A stretch of 64,000 nt of DNA from Nemania diffusa (GCA_038501195.1 JBBPUQ010000005.1:620001-684000); one strand, 5' to 3'; shown: positions 46,357 to 61,700, numbered from the stretch's first letter. Notes: generated by a model not told the origin, from the letters alone. Numbers and translations are program-made.

Positions 46357-49300
46357 ATTTCTTTTTTAAAAAAATAGCTTGTTTACAAATTATAAAAATT
46401 AAACATATAAGCTTTAATTAACTATTTTTTAGCAAAAAAAAAAATCGCTTTAAATATTTACTGTATTATTAATCGCTAAGCCTTTTTTTTTTTAAGTTAT
46501 AACATAGCTTTTTTATATATTAATATTGCTGCTTTTTTTAATATTACGTTTTAAGCATATTTTTTATACGTTTTTTTTTTTTTTTATAAAACTAACAAAT
46601 TGTTGTTTTTATAAAGTTTTTTAATAATATTGTTTTAAACTATTTATAGCTAATTATTTAACTTTAATAAAAGTTTAGTTATATTTAAATTATTGTTGTA
46701 AAATTTTTTTAATAATATAAAACTATTTTAAAAGTTTTTAATATAATACTACTTATTATTAATATTTTAGTTTTTTTAATTAATTTAATATTATAATTTT
46801 TAATAGTATAATTATATTATATACACTTTTTTTATTTCAAATTTCTTTTTGTTTTTAAGTTTAAATATTTTATTTTTAAAATTATTGCTTTTTTGATTTA
46901 TTAATAAATTATTAAAATATTTTTATAATTAATTAATATAATATTAATTAGTTGCTTTTTATAAAAAAAAAACTTGTAATATAAATATATTACTATTTTT
47001 TTTTAAAATTTTATATATTTATTATATTATTAAATAATTAAACTTATTTAAAAGTTTATTAGTTATTTAAAACTGTTGTTTTTTTAGTATAAATATATAG
47101 TTATTTATATTAAAATCGAAGTTTTAACACTTTTTATTAATTTATATAGTTATATAATATTATATATACTTTAATTTTTTTTTTATAAAGTTTATAAATT
47201 ATATAATTTTTTATATTTTATTTTAAATATTAAATTGTAATATTTTTTTAACTATTAGTAAATTTTTTAGTTTTTTTTAAATTGTACAATTTTTTTAGTT
47301 AAAATAAAATAACATTAAAAAACTTATTTTAATTTTGTAAAAAAATAGTTTTATAAACTTATAAAACAATAATATTTATATATAGTTTATTGCAAAAATT
47401 TGTTTAAATTAATTGTTTTAATAATAATTAATATAAAACTAAAACTATTAATTTAAATATTTATTTATAATTTTAGTTTGTTTTATAGTTTTATAATAAC
47501 TTATAAACATTAAAATATATTAAACTTTTATAATTTTATATAATTTGTTTATAAAAATAAATATAAACTAAAATTTTTTATCAAAAATTAATATAATTAA
47601 TATTTTAAAAACTTTAAAAAAACCTTTATAGTATATTTATATAGCATTTTTTACAGTTATTTATAAAGTATATAATATAGTTTATGCTTTTTTTTTTAAT
47701 CGATTTATTATAATTAATATATTATTATAACTATGTTTATTTTTAAATATTTATTTAAAATTTATAACTAAATATTTCTAAATATAGTTTAAAATAAAAA
47801 AAAAAGTAAGCTTATTAAATATTTTATTATATAAAACTTTTATAAAACAGTATTTTATACAATTAAAAATATATATGTTATAATGTTTTTTAAGCTTAAA
47901 CTATTAATAACATTTTATAAAAAACTTATATGTTTTTTTTTTTTTTAAGTATATAATAAATATTTTATTGTATATTTTTTAAATAAATTAAATATATAAG
48001 TATAAAAAGTTAAAAACTATAAGTTTTTTATTATAAGTAGTTAAACTATTAGTTAATTGTTATAAGTTATTTTTATTAGCAGAAGTTTTTTTGTAATAAA
48101 TTTTTATACTAAAGTTTTTTTTGTTTTTTTTAAATATTTTTATAATTAGTTAAAAACTTAATAAAGCTTTTATATTTTTTTGTAGCTTTATAACAAACAA
48201 TTTAACTTAAAATATTATTTATATAAATATGTTATAAACTATATTATTTAATAATTAAAAAATTGTTAGATATTTTTGCGCTTTTTTTTTCTTTTTTTAT
48301 ATAATAAAATTTTTGTATTTTTTTATTAAAACATTAGTTAATATGTTTTTTTTCTTAAAATAATAAATAATATAAAAGTTATATTTTATAAACAGTTTTA
48401 TTTATTTTATTTATTATAAATTTAAGTGCTATTTTTAGCTAAAATATTTTAAAGCTTAATAATTTGTTATTATTAAAAAAAGCTTAATATAACTATTAAT
48501 TAATTTAAGTCGCTATTTTTTAAAAGCTAAAAATATTACAAATATTTTTTTATTAAAAATTCTATAATTTAATTTAATATTATATAAAGTTTTAAAATAA
48601 TATGTAATAAAATATTAGTTATTTTTATATTTTTAAAATAAAACATTTATAGCTATATTATTAAAAGTGTTAGTTTTAATTTTAATAAATAAGCTATATT
48701 TATAATGTTATAATATTAAATAAAATATAAAAGCTTTTTTTAGCTATAAAAATATTTAATTATATTTATTAGTTTATAAAAAAGCTATTTTTTTTTTTAT
48801 TAGTTATATTATAAAACTAATAATTTAACTGTAATTTTTTATAAACTTTTTATAAAAATTGTAAAACTTTAAAAAAAACTATATTTTTTTTATAGTTGTA
48901 AAAACTTTTTAATTTTTTACTACTTTTATTTTAACTAAGTTAACTTAAATACTGTTTATATTAATAATATATTTTAAAAATTTAGTTTTTATAATATAAA
49001 ATTTAAACTTTTTTAAATTTATTTAAAATTTTGCAGTATATAATTGTTGCAATATTATTTGTATATATTTTTAATAATTTTCTAAATTAGTTGAATAAAT
49101 AAATATATTATTTATATATATATTATAAAAATTGTTTAAATAGTTAAATAATATATTATTAATATATTTTTAAAATATAGCAAAACTATTAATAAAACTA
49201 AACAAAAATATTTTATATTTAAAAAATTTATAACAAATATAAAAAGTTGTTAAGTTTTTTTATTTAAGCTTTATATATATTTAATTAAATGTTTATTTTA

Positions 49301-52300
49301 TGTTTAATTTAATAAATATATTAGCTTTAAAAAGTTATAACAATATTTTTTTAATTAAAAGTAAAAAATATTTGTTTTTTTTTATTAACTTATTAAATTT
49401 TTAATAATCTATATAAAATTTAAGCTTTTTTTTTAGTTTTTTTATAAATAGTATAAAAAAAATATAAAATATATCGCTAAGTTTAATAAATCTTTTATAT
49501 AAATTATCAATTAAATATTTACAAATAGCTTTTAATTTATTTAATAATATTTTATATAAAAAGCTATATTAAAAGTTATTAGAAATTTTATTTTTAATAA
49601 ATTTTATTTTATAATTTATTTTAAACTAATTAAATAAAAAAGTATTAAAGTTTATTTTATTAAATATATACAATAAATTATAATATTTTTTAAAAATTAC
49701 TTATAAAACTTTTTTATAAAGTTTTTTTTTTTTTTTGTTAAAAAAAGTTTTTTTTTTATTATTAATAAATTTATTAATTTTGTAAATAGTTATAATTTAT
49801 ATCTTTTATATAAAATTATTGCATAAAACTATTATATTAAATATAGCTGTAGTAATATTAGCTATTTTTATTAAAAATTTAATTTTATATTATTTTAATT
49901 TGTTTTATTATATTTTATAAAAACTTAAGCTATTAGCTTTTTAATATAAAATAATTCTTTTATTTTTTTTTTAAGTTTTTTTTTTTTTTAGTTTTATAGA
50001 AAAAATCAAACTGTTATTTAAGTTGCATTATATTTTAGCTATATCTTTTTTAATAAAATTAAATCGCTTAATAATCAAGATTTAAAGTGCTATTTAATTT
50101 TTTTTAGCGTTTTTTTATTAACGTAGTTATTGTTTTTTCTTTTTAAAAAGCTTTATATTATAACAGTTAGTATTTATTTAATACTTAAAGCTTATAAGCT
50201 ATATTTCTGTTTAATTTATATTTAAGTTTTAGTTGAAATATTAATCAAAAAAATAATTAAATAAAAATACTAGCTTATATTTTTAGTAGTTAAAAAATAT
50301 ATCGTATTTTTAAAACTAAAGTTTTTTAATAATTATTTTATATATTTAAAAAAGTATTACTATTAAAAGTATATTTTTGAACTTTTTTTTTTATATTTGT
50401 AAAAATATTAATAAAACAGTTTTAATATTTTGTTTTTTTTTATTATTATATTTAGAAATTAATTAAAAATAAAATTAAATAATTATAAAAAAGTTTAGTA
50501 TTTTTATAATTTTTTTTATAAATAGTATATTTATGCTTATATATATACTTGCTTTTATATTTTTAAAAAAGTTTTTAGTAATTAATAAAAGTTTATTGCT
50601 ATTTATAGTATATATATATAATAAAAGTTATTTTTTTAAGTATTTATTTATTAAGTTTAATTTATTATTTATATAATTTTTTTATAATATTTTCTTTAAG
50701 TAAAAATTTAGCTTGTTTAAAGTTATTTTTTTAATATTTTGCTTTTTTTAATTTTTTCTGTAGTATTTTCTAAAACTTTCGCTTTATTATAAAAACTAAC
50801 AAATATAATTATAATGTTTTATAAACATGCTTTTTTTTTAGCACTATTTAGTAAGTAGTTTTTTAAAATATGTTTTTTCTACTAACAATTAAAATATTTA
50901 CTTTTTTTTACTAGCTTTAACAATTTAAAATTATTTAAAATGTTGCAGTTTTAAGTTATTGAAGTTTTAGTATTATTGTTATTAACTTTAGTGTTATTGT
51001 TTTTATTGCTAATAATATTTTTTAAAAAGTTATTAATATTACTGCAAATAATATATTAATTAAACTTATTTATATTATTAAAAAAAGTTAATTAATTAGT
51101 TTTATATTTAATATTATATTTTTTATTATTTATATATATTTAATAAATTAACTAAATATAAAGTTTAATATATTAGTTAAAAAAAACATTGTTATTTAAA
51201 TAAACAGAAAAAATATTTAGTAGTTTGTTAAATAACTTATTTTTAAAATGTTTTTTTTATTTTTTTTTTTTTAACTTAGTTTTTTTAGCTAATTAAATAA
51301 AGTTAGTTTTAAAATTAAAAAAAGTAACTAAAGTATAATTATTAAAGTTAAAAAATTTCTATTTTAATTTAAACTTTTTGTTAATATTTATATTTTTATA
51401 ACTTTTTTTTAAATAGTTAAAAAATGCTTTAATAATAGTTAGTTAATTAAAATAGCTTTTAATTAAATATAAAAATAAATATTTAATAACTTTGCTACTA
51501 ATATAAGTTTTAATATTAGTTATTTTTGCAGTATTATTAACAAATTAATTTTTATTAACAATTAGTTAATTTTTTATAGTATATAACTATATTTCGAATT
51601 TAATATTGTTTTTATTTTTGTTATTGTAAAAAATAAATATAAATATTTTAGCTAATTTATAAAATTTTCTATTTGTTTAAATAAATTTTAAAGTATTATT
51701 TTTATAAAAAAATAAATTAATAATATACTAGTTAGTTTTATTTAATAGTTTTTAAATATAGTTATATTTAATAATAGCTGCTTTTAACTTTTAAAGTAAA
51801 TAATTAATAATTTGTTTAAAATAAAAGTTAAAAGCAGGTTTTTTTTTGTTGTTTTTTATTAAACAGTTTAATTGTTTTTGTTTATTAACTATAATTTTAC
51901 TAAATTTTTTAGCTTAATCAATAAAAGTTTTTATATATTAAATAAATAGTACAGCTAAATTATATAAATTTTTAGTTTATTATTAATATGCTATTATTAT
52001 TAAAGATTTAATTTTTATTTTTTAAAATAAAACATTAAAATATTTAATTAAATTAATAAAAACATTTTTGTTAATTAGTTTGTTAAATTTAAACTAAATT
52101 TTTTTTTTTAATAAAATAATAAAAATAAAAAAAAAAACGATTTTGTTAAACTTATATAGTTTAGTAGTATATTTTTTTAACAAATAGTTAGTTTTTTAAA
52201 AAAAGTTTTTTTAATTTAAAATATAATATTTATATACAAAAAAAAAATTTTATATTTAGTTTTAAAAGTTTTTTATTAAAAAAGCTAAAATAATTAATTT

Positions 52301-52590
52301 ATTGTTATTTTTAGCTTTTATAATAACTAAAATATTTTAGCTAAATTTTTTAAAATATATTTAAATATTAGTTTTTATATAAAAAGTTAAAAAAAGCTAC
52401 TTGTTATTTATAATTGCAAATAATTACAATTTATTAAAAGTTAAATTAATTTATTTTTTAGTTTGCTGTTTAAAAACAGTGCACTTTTTAAATATTAGTA
52501 CTATTACAACAATTAGTTGCAGTTTAATTTTTTTATAAAAAATATTTAAAAGTAATTTTTATGCTTTATAAATATAAATAATTTATAAAT

Positions 52591-52826
52591 TGTTATATAA
52601 AACTTATAAAAAAAGCAGAGCTTTAAGCAAATAAAACTATATTATACAAAAAATCTACAAATAAAAAGAAAAAAAAAAAAGTTAAAAATTCTCCTGCGAA
52701 AAAATTGCTTATATGTACATATATAGAGCGGTTTAAAGTGGCAGTAAGTAGGGTTACTTATTTAGCTAAGCAGTAAAGCTACTTAATCTATCTAAGTAAT
52801 CAAACTAATACTAACCGACCATAACT
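52591..52826. repeat. Right LTR (less mutated)
   Basis: It has the same 236-bp length as the left LTR and retains GGCAGTAAGTAGGGTTACTT and CTAACCGACCATAACT. It shows what the pre-RIP LTR looked like over part of its length. Confidence 0.75.
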
Positions 52827-53114
52827 ATATTTATTATAATATATATATTTTATATATTAAATATTAATATTATATAATTATATAATATATAATAAATATA
52901 TATATTAAAATTATTATATAAAAAATATATAAATATAATTTATATATTTGTTTATATATATAATAATAAAATAATTAAAATATATATTGTTTTATTTTTT
53001 GTATAAATATATTAAAATTTTTTTTTTTTTTTTTTTTAATATTAATATTAGTAATAATAATAACAATAATAATAATAATAATAACATTAATATTATTATT
53101 ATAATAATATTATA

Positions 53115-53275
53115 TGTTGGAATAACAGTGTTAGTTGTAGTTAGCATATATCTAGATTTTTTTTGTATAATTTATTATTTATTTACTAGGTGGTTGGCTG
53201 TACTTTATTATATGCAACGCTAGCGAGTTGTTAGCAAGCTTATACAACTTGTATGTATATGTTGTATATATAAAA
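53115..53275 (+). repeat. Ty1/copia-like LTR start
   Basis: TGTTGGAATAACAGTGTTAG is the classical opening of Ty1/copia LTRs. It is followed by about 150 bp that kept more C and G than the surroundings (CTAGGTGGTTGGCTGTAC; CAACGCTAGCGAGTTG). The 3' end and any partner LTR are not identifiable. It is preceded by an (AAT)n microsatellite at 53050-53090. Confidence 0.45.
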
Positions 53276-53481
53276 ATTCTTTTTTAAATATAAAAATAAT
53301 AATAGTATTATATAATTATAATATTATATTTTGCTTTAGCTTTACTATATATAATCGATTATATAAAACTAAATTAACATTAATTAATAGTTATATTAGT
53401 TTTTTTTATTTGATAGCAATATATTATAAATTAGTAAAATTTAAAAACAAAAACTAACTAAAATAACTTTTAAATTTTAAT

Positions 53482-53775
53482 TGTATAAATATATTTCTTT
53501 TAATTTAGTAAAAAATGTTTACTTTTGTATTATGCTCTAAATTTATTTTTATATATATATATTCTTTTTTATTTAATAAAAGATATATATATTATTATAT
53601 ACAAAAAAAAATCAAGTTTTTTATTGTATAAATATATTTTTTTTAATTTAGCAAAAAATGTTTTTATATAAAAAAAATAATAGCAAACAACATTATTATT
53701 TAGAAAATTCTTGTTATTTATATTTAATTGTATAAATATATTCTTTTTTATTTAGCAAAAAATATATATATAAAA
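53482..53775 (+). repeat. Three spaced copies of a roughly 45-bp word
   Basis: TTGTATAAATATATTYTTTT followed by AATTTAGYAAAAAATGTTT recurs at about 53482, 53626 and 53735. The spacing is unequal (about 144 and 109 bp), so it is a degenerate tandem array or fragments of one element. Confidence 0.6.
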
Positions 53776-55528
53776 GTAAATAAATAGTTTATATTTGTTA
53801 CTTAAATAACTTTATTGTATATATAAACTAAAACAATAACTTTTAAATATAATAATATTTTAATAGTTTTAATAAAAAACTAAACAAAAAGTTATTTTTA
53901 TATATAACTTTTTGTATAATAAACTTACTAAATATTTTAGTATTAGTATTATAACTATATAAAAATATATTATTAAAAAGTATTAAAATAAATCTATTGA
54001 TATTTTTACTGCTATAAAAAAACATTTTTTTATTTATTTTATATATTAAATAGTAAAATATAAACATTTAAAATATATTAGTTAAAATTTTTTAAAAGTA
54101 TATAAAAAAAATTTTAAAAGTTAAATATAATATTAATTTAATTAAACTAGTTATATATTATGCTATAACTTAGTTAATATTTTAAAAATAAAAAAAATTG
54201 TTTTTATAGTAATAAAAAATTGTATAAACAAAAAAAAAACGGTATAACTTATTAAAATTTTGCAAAATTATTATATTTTATAACAACTTAAATATTTAAA
54301 AAAACTGTTAATTTTATAAATATAATTTAAAACTTTTATATAACTACTTTTTATAAAAACTAAAATATTAACAATATATATTTTTAAAATAGCAACTATT
54401 TTTTTTACTGTTTATTTAATACTTTTTGTTGAGTAATTTTTAGTTTAATTAAAAATTGTATAAATAAAAAAAGCTTTATAAAATATTTATTTTTAAATTT
54501 TGCAATCAACTATACAATTTATTATTAAAAAATAGCTATATAAACTATATAAGTTATCGATTTTTTAAATAAATTACTAATTTAATTTTTTACTTGTTTA
54601 TAAATATTTTATTTATTATATCTTTTTAGTTATTTTTATTTTATATTTAAATTATTATATAACTTTAAATTTAATACTTTTAAATATTTATTTAGATTTA
54701 CTATTTACAAAGATTATATAAAATAAAATTATTTTATTAAAAAAGTACGCAGTATTTTAAAAAACTTAAAAAAAAAAACAAAACTATTTTAGCAAGCTAT
54801 ATAATTTTTTATATAACAAAACTAGATTATTTATTAATATTTATAAACAACTAAATATTTTAAACAATTAATATTATATAATATTTTTTTATATTTTAAA
54901 AAGTTATATAGAAAATTTTTTTATATATAATATTAAACTAGATAAAATTTAATATAAAATATATTATATAATAAATATATATTTTAATATAAATATAAAC
55001 TATAGTTAATATTAAACCGATTAAACTATTATTATTTTTGTATAAATAAAATAGAAAAATTTTAAAAAAGCTTTATATAAAATATTAAAACTAATAATTA
55101 ACAAGCTGTTAAAAGTTTAACAAGTTTTAAATATTAATTACTAAAGCAAAATTTAATTAAGTATAATTATTATATAAATATATTATAAAATATTTAAATT
55201 AATAATAGCTTTAATATTTTAAAAACTAACTTATAAAGTGTTTTTTATAAACTTTTGTATATGTTTTTATATTTTAAAAAATAATTAAACAGCTGTTTTA
55301 CAAAGTATTTATTTAATAAATAAAAAATATAATTTCAATTATATAAAAAATTAAAAATTTAATAAATATTAAAAAAGTTTATAAACTAAATATAATTAAA
55401 CTAATTATACAAAAAAAAAATACTTTGTATATAATAAAAAAAGTTGTTAGTTTATTAATTATATTTTATAAAAATACTTTTGTACTAAAAACTAATATTT
55501 TAATTTATATAAAATAATTTATAACAAA

Positions 55529-58500
55529 TGTTATATGTTAATATTTATAAAAAACAGAGCTACTGATTAAATAACTCAATTGTGTACAAAAATCTAAGTA
55601 TAAAAAAAAAAAAAAACAGGAAATTTAGCTAATATAAAATAATAAAAATAAGTAGTATATAAGCTGCTTAAAACAGTAAGTTTTAGTAATAAATAAATCT
55701 TATAAAAAAAAAAAAAAAAGCGAAAAAATTGTAGTATGTAGCTAAAATAACTGCATAATTTGTATTAACTATTATATTATAACTATTTTTTTTAAAAAAA
55801 AAAAATAAACTTTTATATAAATAGTAATTGAACTAAATACTTTTTAATAAAAAAAGAAATTATTTTGAGTATTTATTTACAAGTTTTATTTTAAACTTTT
55901 TATTTATTACATTATTTTATAAATTTTTTTATATTTAATTATTAAATAGTAATTTGTTAAAACTTATTTTATATAAGTTAAATTTTATATGTTTTTTTTT
56001 TTATATAATTGTTTAATGTTTTTTTTAATAGTTTTATTATTATTAAAATATAATTTTATAAATTTATTTTTTGTTTTTATTTCTAGTTATTTTTTCAAAT
56101 ATATTAAAAGTTTTATTATGTTTAAATAATTTTAATAAAATTAATATAAAAATAACATATTATTTTTAAAGTTTTTAGCTAAATACTATTTATTGTTAAT
56201 ATTTTAATTTTATTATATAATTTAATATTAAAGCTTTTTATAATGTAATTGTAAAATTTAAATTTTTTTAACAATAAATTCTTTTTTTTTTTTTAGTTCA
56301 ACTGATTTTTTAGCAAAATTTTTTAATTTTTGTTTAAGTAAAAAATTATTAAAATATTTTTGTAATTTGTTTATATAATATTTATTAGTTGCTTTTTAAA
56401 AATTTAAAACTTTTAATATATATATATTTTTTTTATACGCTAAAATTTTAAAAAGTTATTAAGTTATTAAAAAGTTTAATTTATTAAAAAGTTTATTTGT
56501 AATTTATAACTGTTGTTTTTTTAAAATAAATATATAATCGTTTATATTAAAGTTAAATTTTCTCTTTTTTTTGTTTGTTTAATAAATTATTTTTTTTTAA
56601 GCTTTTTATATATTTGTTTTTATAGTTACAATATAATCTACTATAGTTTAAACTTTTTTTTGTTTTTATTTTTAAATATATTGTTTTTATATAGTTATTT
56701 TTTTTAATTTTTTATTAGTAGTTCAATAATTTTAATCAAAATAAAAAAGTATAAAAAAACTTATTTTTATTTTATAAAAAAACAATTTTATTAATTTATA
56801 TAGTATAAATGTTTAAATATAATTTATAGCAAAAATTTAATTTAATTAATTATTTTAAAAATAACTTATATAAAGTTATAACTTTTAGTTTAAATATTTA
56901 TTTATAATTTTTATTTAGCTTATTATTTTATAATAGTTTAATAATACAAAAATATAAATAACTTTTATTAGTTTGTTTAATTTATTTATAAAAGCTAAAA
57001 TAAATTAAAATTTTTTATTAATAATTATAATAATAAATATGTTAAATATTTAAAAAAAACTTTTATAATATATTTTTATAGCATTTTTTACTGTTGTTTT
57101 TGTTATATAAAATATTATTTATGCTTTTTTATTTAACTGATTTATTATAACTAATATATTATTATATTTTTTGTAGTTTTTTAACATTTATTTAAAATTT
57201 ATAACTAAATGTTTTTATATTTAGTTTAATATTAACAGTAGTTATAGTTTTTTTAAAATTTTATTTTTTAATATTTTAATAAGTTAATATTTTAAACAGT
57301 TTAATATATAAATTTAGCAATTTTTAAATAGTTTAAGCTACTAATATTGTTTATATATTAATTATTTTATTTTTTTTATATTTAAATAAGCTATAACTAT
57401 ATAGTTATAAATTTTAAAAATTAATTAAATATATAAGTTTATATAGTTAAATACAACTAGTTTTTTTTAATAAAAAGTAAGTTTTTTTTCTAAGGTTTAC
57501 AAATTGCTTAATTTTTTGCTTTTTATTTTTTAACAATATATTTTTATAATAAAGTTAATACAGTTTTGCTCAAAAATATAATTAATAAGCTAATAATTTG
57601 CTAGCTATTTTAAGTTTTTTTTTAAATCGTTTTAAATAATAACAATAATAACAGTTGCATTATTTGTTATTTATTTTAAATATTTTTTATTCAAAAGTAT
57701 AAATATAATTAAATATTGTTATATGTTTTTTTTATTCTTTTAAATAATTAAATCTTTTTATTTATAAAATAAAACATTTGTAACAATGTTTTTTTTACTT
57801 AAGCAGTAAATAATTACAAAATTATATTTTAAAAAAAATATTATTTAATTAGTTTGTTTTAAATTAAAATATTACTTTTAATTAAAATATTTTAATATTT
57901 TATAATTTATAATAACAAAAAACAGCTTTTTTTATTAATTATTTATTAGTTTTAGTTTTTATTTTTTTAATACTAGTATTATTGTTAGCAGTTTTTTGTT
58001 ATAAATGTTATAGTTTAATTTTATATTATATAAAGTTTTAAAATAATAAGTTATTAAATATTACTTTTTTTTATAAAATTAAAATATTATTTTTGTAGCT
58101 ACTTTATTAAAAATATTAGTTTTTATTTTAATAAATAAGCTGTAATTATAATAACTTAAAGTAAAAAATATAATTAAGCTTTTTTTTAAAGATTTAAAAG
58201 CTTTTTTATATTAAAAAGTTTATATAAAAAAAATTTCTTTTTTTATTAATTAGTTTAATAGTTTAATTATTTTGTTATAATTTTTTACAAATTTTTAATA
58301 AAAGTTATAAAAACTTAAAAAAAACTATATATTTTTAACAATAATAAAAGATTTTTATTTATATATTATTTTAATTTTATTAAAATTTATTTATATTTTA
58401 TTTATACTAATAATATAACTTAAAAACTTAGTTTCAGTTATATAAAACTTCAATTTTTTTAAATCGGTTTATAAACTAATATTTTTTAATTGTTATAATA

Positions 58501-58700
58501 CTTTTTTTATATGTTTTTTATATTTAATTAAGTTGTTAAAATAAATAAAAATGTTATTTATATAAATATTGCAAAAGTTATTTAAATAATTAAACAAAAT
58601 ATTATTTATATACTTTTAAAATATAAAAAGTTTATTAATAAGTTTAAAAAATAATATTTTATATTAGTAAGTTTTATAACAAATGTTACAGAATAAAAAA
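55529..58700. mobile_element. Second, partial copy of the same LTR-element family
   Basis: 55529-55784 resembles the LTR above: TGTTATAT start, AAACAGAGCT, AAAAATCTAAGTATAAAA, GCGAAAAAATTG and an ATAACT end. The following 3 kb runs parallel to the interior after the left LTR at 46121. For example, TTTATGCTTTTTTATTTAAC followed by TGATTTATTATAA at about 57119 matches the corresponding stretch near 47682. It appears truncated or diverged beyond about 58700. Confidence 0.5.
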
Positions 58701-61700
58701 AACTATAAGTTAAATACAATATAATAAGTAATATATAGCTAATAATGTATATTATACAAAACTAAAACTTAAAAAAAAAAAGAATTTTCTTTAAAACATA
58801 TATAGAATAAATATATACAAATATACTAATATTTTTTTAAATTTTAGCCTTTAAATTTTAACAATTATTCTCTTTTTTAATTCAAGTTATTTTTAACTTA
58901 ATTGTAAAAATCAATTATAAATCAATTAATTTAAATATACAAATTAATTAATTAACCCGTTAGTTTAATTAATTAAAAATATAAACAATATATAGTTATA
59001 TATAAGTACTTAAATACTTTATAAATCGTTGATTTTTAAAAGTGATTTATACTTTCGTTAACACAGCTTTATATATAAACAAAAGTATATAAAGCTATAA
59101 GTCCACCGACTTTTTTTTTTCTTTTTTTTTTTTCTTTTTTAAGTACTATTAATTTTATTAACTTTTATTTAACAAGTTTTTCTTTGCTGTTTATACCCGT
59201 TTTTAAATCATTTTTATACTTTTTTCTTTTTTTTTTTATACTTTATTTGTTACTACTGCTTCTAATATACCCTTTTGCTACTAAACCGTTTATATTTACA
59301 ACTGTTAATTTAAACATTAAAACAAGCCTTAAACTATAGTCGCTTTACTAATGTGCTGTTTTTGCTTCAAACGTTTTTATAACTTTTTTTAGCTTAAAAA
59401 TATTAAACTTTTAAAAATTCGCTGCTTTTTCAAAAACCCAAAAAGCTTAGCATATAATAGCTACTAAAAAAGCTATAATATCTGTAAACTTATAAATAGT
59501 TTTACTTTTGTTTTAGTTTTATTTTATTACTAAAAAATTAATTGTTTGTTATAATAGCATTTAATATAGTTTGTTTATATAAAATTTTAAAGTTTAATAT
59601 TAATTTATTTAATTTAAAGCAAAAAAATAACAACAATTTAAGCAGTATTATTGTTTATAACAAAAAAAAAAGCTATATTTAGTATATTTTAACTTAGTTT
59701 TGCTGTAAAATCGCTAAAGCGTAGTTTTACTTTTTGAAGTTTTTTTGCTGCATTTTTTTTTTATATTATATTACTTTTTGCTTTATTAATAAAGTTTTCG
59801 TTATAAAAATAAATTGTTCTATTTATATTTGCTGCTAATTTTAATATTAATCGTTAATTTTAAAACACTATTACTAAATATTAATTTTTAGTTTATTAGT
59901 ATAAAACTTTAGCCCAGCAAACTATCGCTTTTTTTGCTACTAACGTTATAAATGGGCTGTTTTGTTTATTTTTTACTTTTATTTTTAATTTAAATAAAAC
60001 ATTAATTAATACATCTAATACTGCTATATTACTATGTTTTACCTGCAGCTTTTTAATACTAGCTATATAGCTTAGTTTTTAGCTATATATTATTTTATAA
60101 AAAAAATAAAAACAATTTATTACAAAAACAATAGTAATATAAAGTATTTTAAAGCTTGCAAAAAGTTTATAGCATTTTAAAATATTTTCAAATTTATTTT
60201 TTAAGTTTTTTAACAAAATTTTATATATAGCTTATTAATAAAACGTAAATTATTATCTAAAAAAATAGGTTTGATTTTTATTATACAAACTTTTTTATAA
60301 AAGTTTTAGTTTATTTTGCTTTGCTAGCTTTTTTGACAATTTTAAACAATTAATCAAAAGGTTTTTTTAATAATTTTAATGTGTTTTTACTATAATACAA
60401 TAAGTAGTCTTTTTTATAGCTTTACTAGTTTATTTTTTTTATGTTTTTTTTTTTCTTTTTTTAAAGTTTGCAATAGCTTTAGCAGCAAATATATTAATAA
60501 CTAATACTTATTAATTATATTTAATTAGCTAGCTTTTTTATTTAACTTTATAATATAAATCTTTTTTATAAGTATGTTTTTTTACTATATTTTTTATTTC
60601 TTATTTTATATTATTGTTTTTTAAATTAAATATAAATAATTTATTTATACTATTAGCTTTTTAAAGTTTTAATAATTAAATAAAAAATATATTATAAAAA
60701 TAAATATATTATATAAAAAAATAGAAATAATAAACCTACAAACTAACTTTATTGATAATCTTAAATAATTTAATATATTTAAAAGTTAGTTTACAGCAAT
60801 ACTTTTTAAACTTAAAATGTTTAGTTAATAAAACAATCAATTAACTTATTTTATAGTTTATTGATTTGTATTTGTTGTTATAATATTTTATTTAATTTTT
60901 AACTATATTTTGCCACTATTTTGTTAATTTATTTTTAATAGCTTTTAATTTATTTAATCGATTTTATATTATTAATACTTTTTTTAAAATAAAATTATTT
61001 TTAACAAACAATTTAAATTTTAATATATAGCTATATAAAGCTTTAAAAAATAATATATCAATAGTCAAATTAATTGCTAAATTTATAGCAAAAAAAGCTT
61101 AAAGTAATAATTAAAGCTAGTTAACTTATTTAATAAAAATAAAATATTTTAAGTAATATTCGATTATTTGGTTTATATGCTTTGTTTAACTGTCAATTTT
61201 AAAATAAAACACAACTAAATAATATTTTTTAACTTTAATATAATAATACAAATTAGACTAAAAGTTATTAATAAATATAAAATTTCGATTAATAACTATT
61301 TTAATAAAGCTTTTAAATCTACATTTTATTTTTTAATAAAATAAAATAGCTAACTATATAGCTGTTATAATAATATAAATAAATAATAAATATGTTAGCT
61401 TAATAAATCGGTTTATAATTACTAATATAAAATCTATATAATTGTTTTTATAAAAAGTTTTTAATAAACTAGTTATAAAATTTATAAATAGTTCTTATAT
61501 AAATCTAGTAAATATTAACAAACTATTCAATTTGCTATATTTTCAGTAATATTTTGCTTTAAACTTAAAGCAAATAATACAGCTTTTTATATAGCTTTAT
61601 ATATTATGCTTTAAGTTTTACTAATAAAACTTTTTTTAAAAAAGTTCCAAAATATACCTTTAACTAAAATAACTTGCAAAAAAGTCGTTGTAATATAATT

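Larger units (their letters stand above)
46121..52826. mobile_element. RIP-degraded LTR retrotransposon, about 6.7 kb
   Basis: Two homologous 236-bp direct repeats bound this region: 46121-46356 and 52591-52826. Both start TGTTRTATAAARCTTATAAA and contain AAGCAGAGCTTTAA, AAAAATCTACAAATAAAA and GCGAAAAAATTGCTTATAT. ATATT lies immediately outside both (46116-46120 and 52827-52831), a possible 5-bp target duplication, though weak evidence in such AT-rich DNA. The interior is 6.2 kb with all frames destroyed, so gag/pol order and superfamily cannot be read. The right LTR keeps G and C where the left one has A and T. Confidence 0.75.

Noticed and set aside
52987..54067. Asn- and Ile-rich open frames in the third AT block
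   Set aside because: They come from AAT microsatellite and AT-only DNA; no protein pattern.
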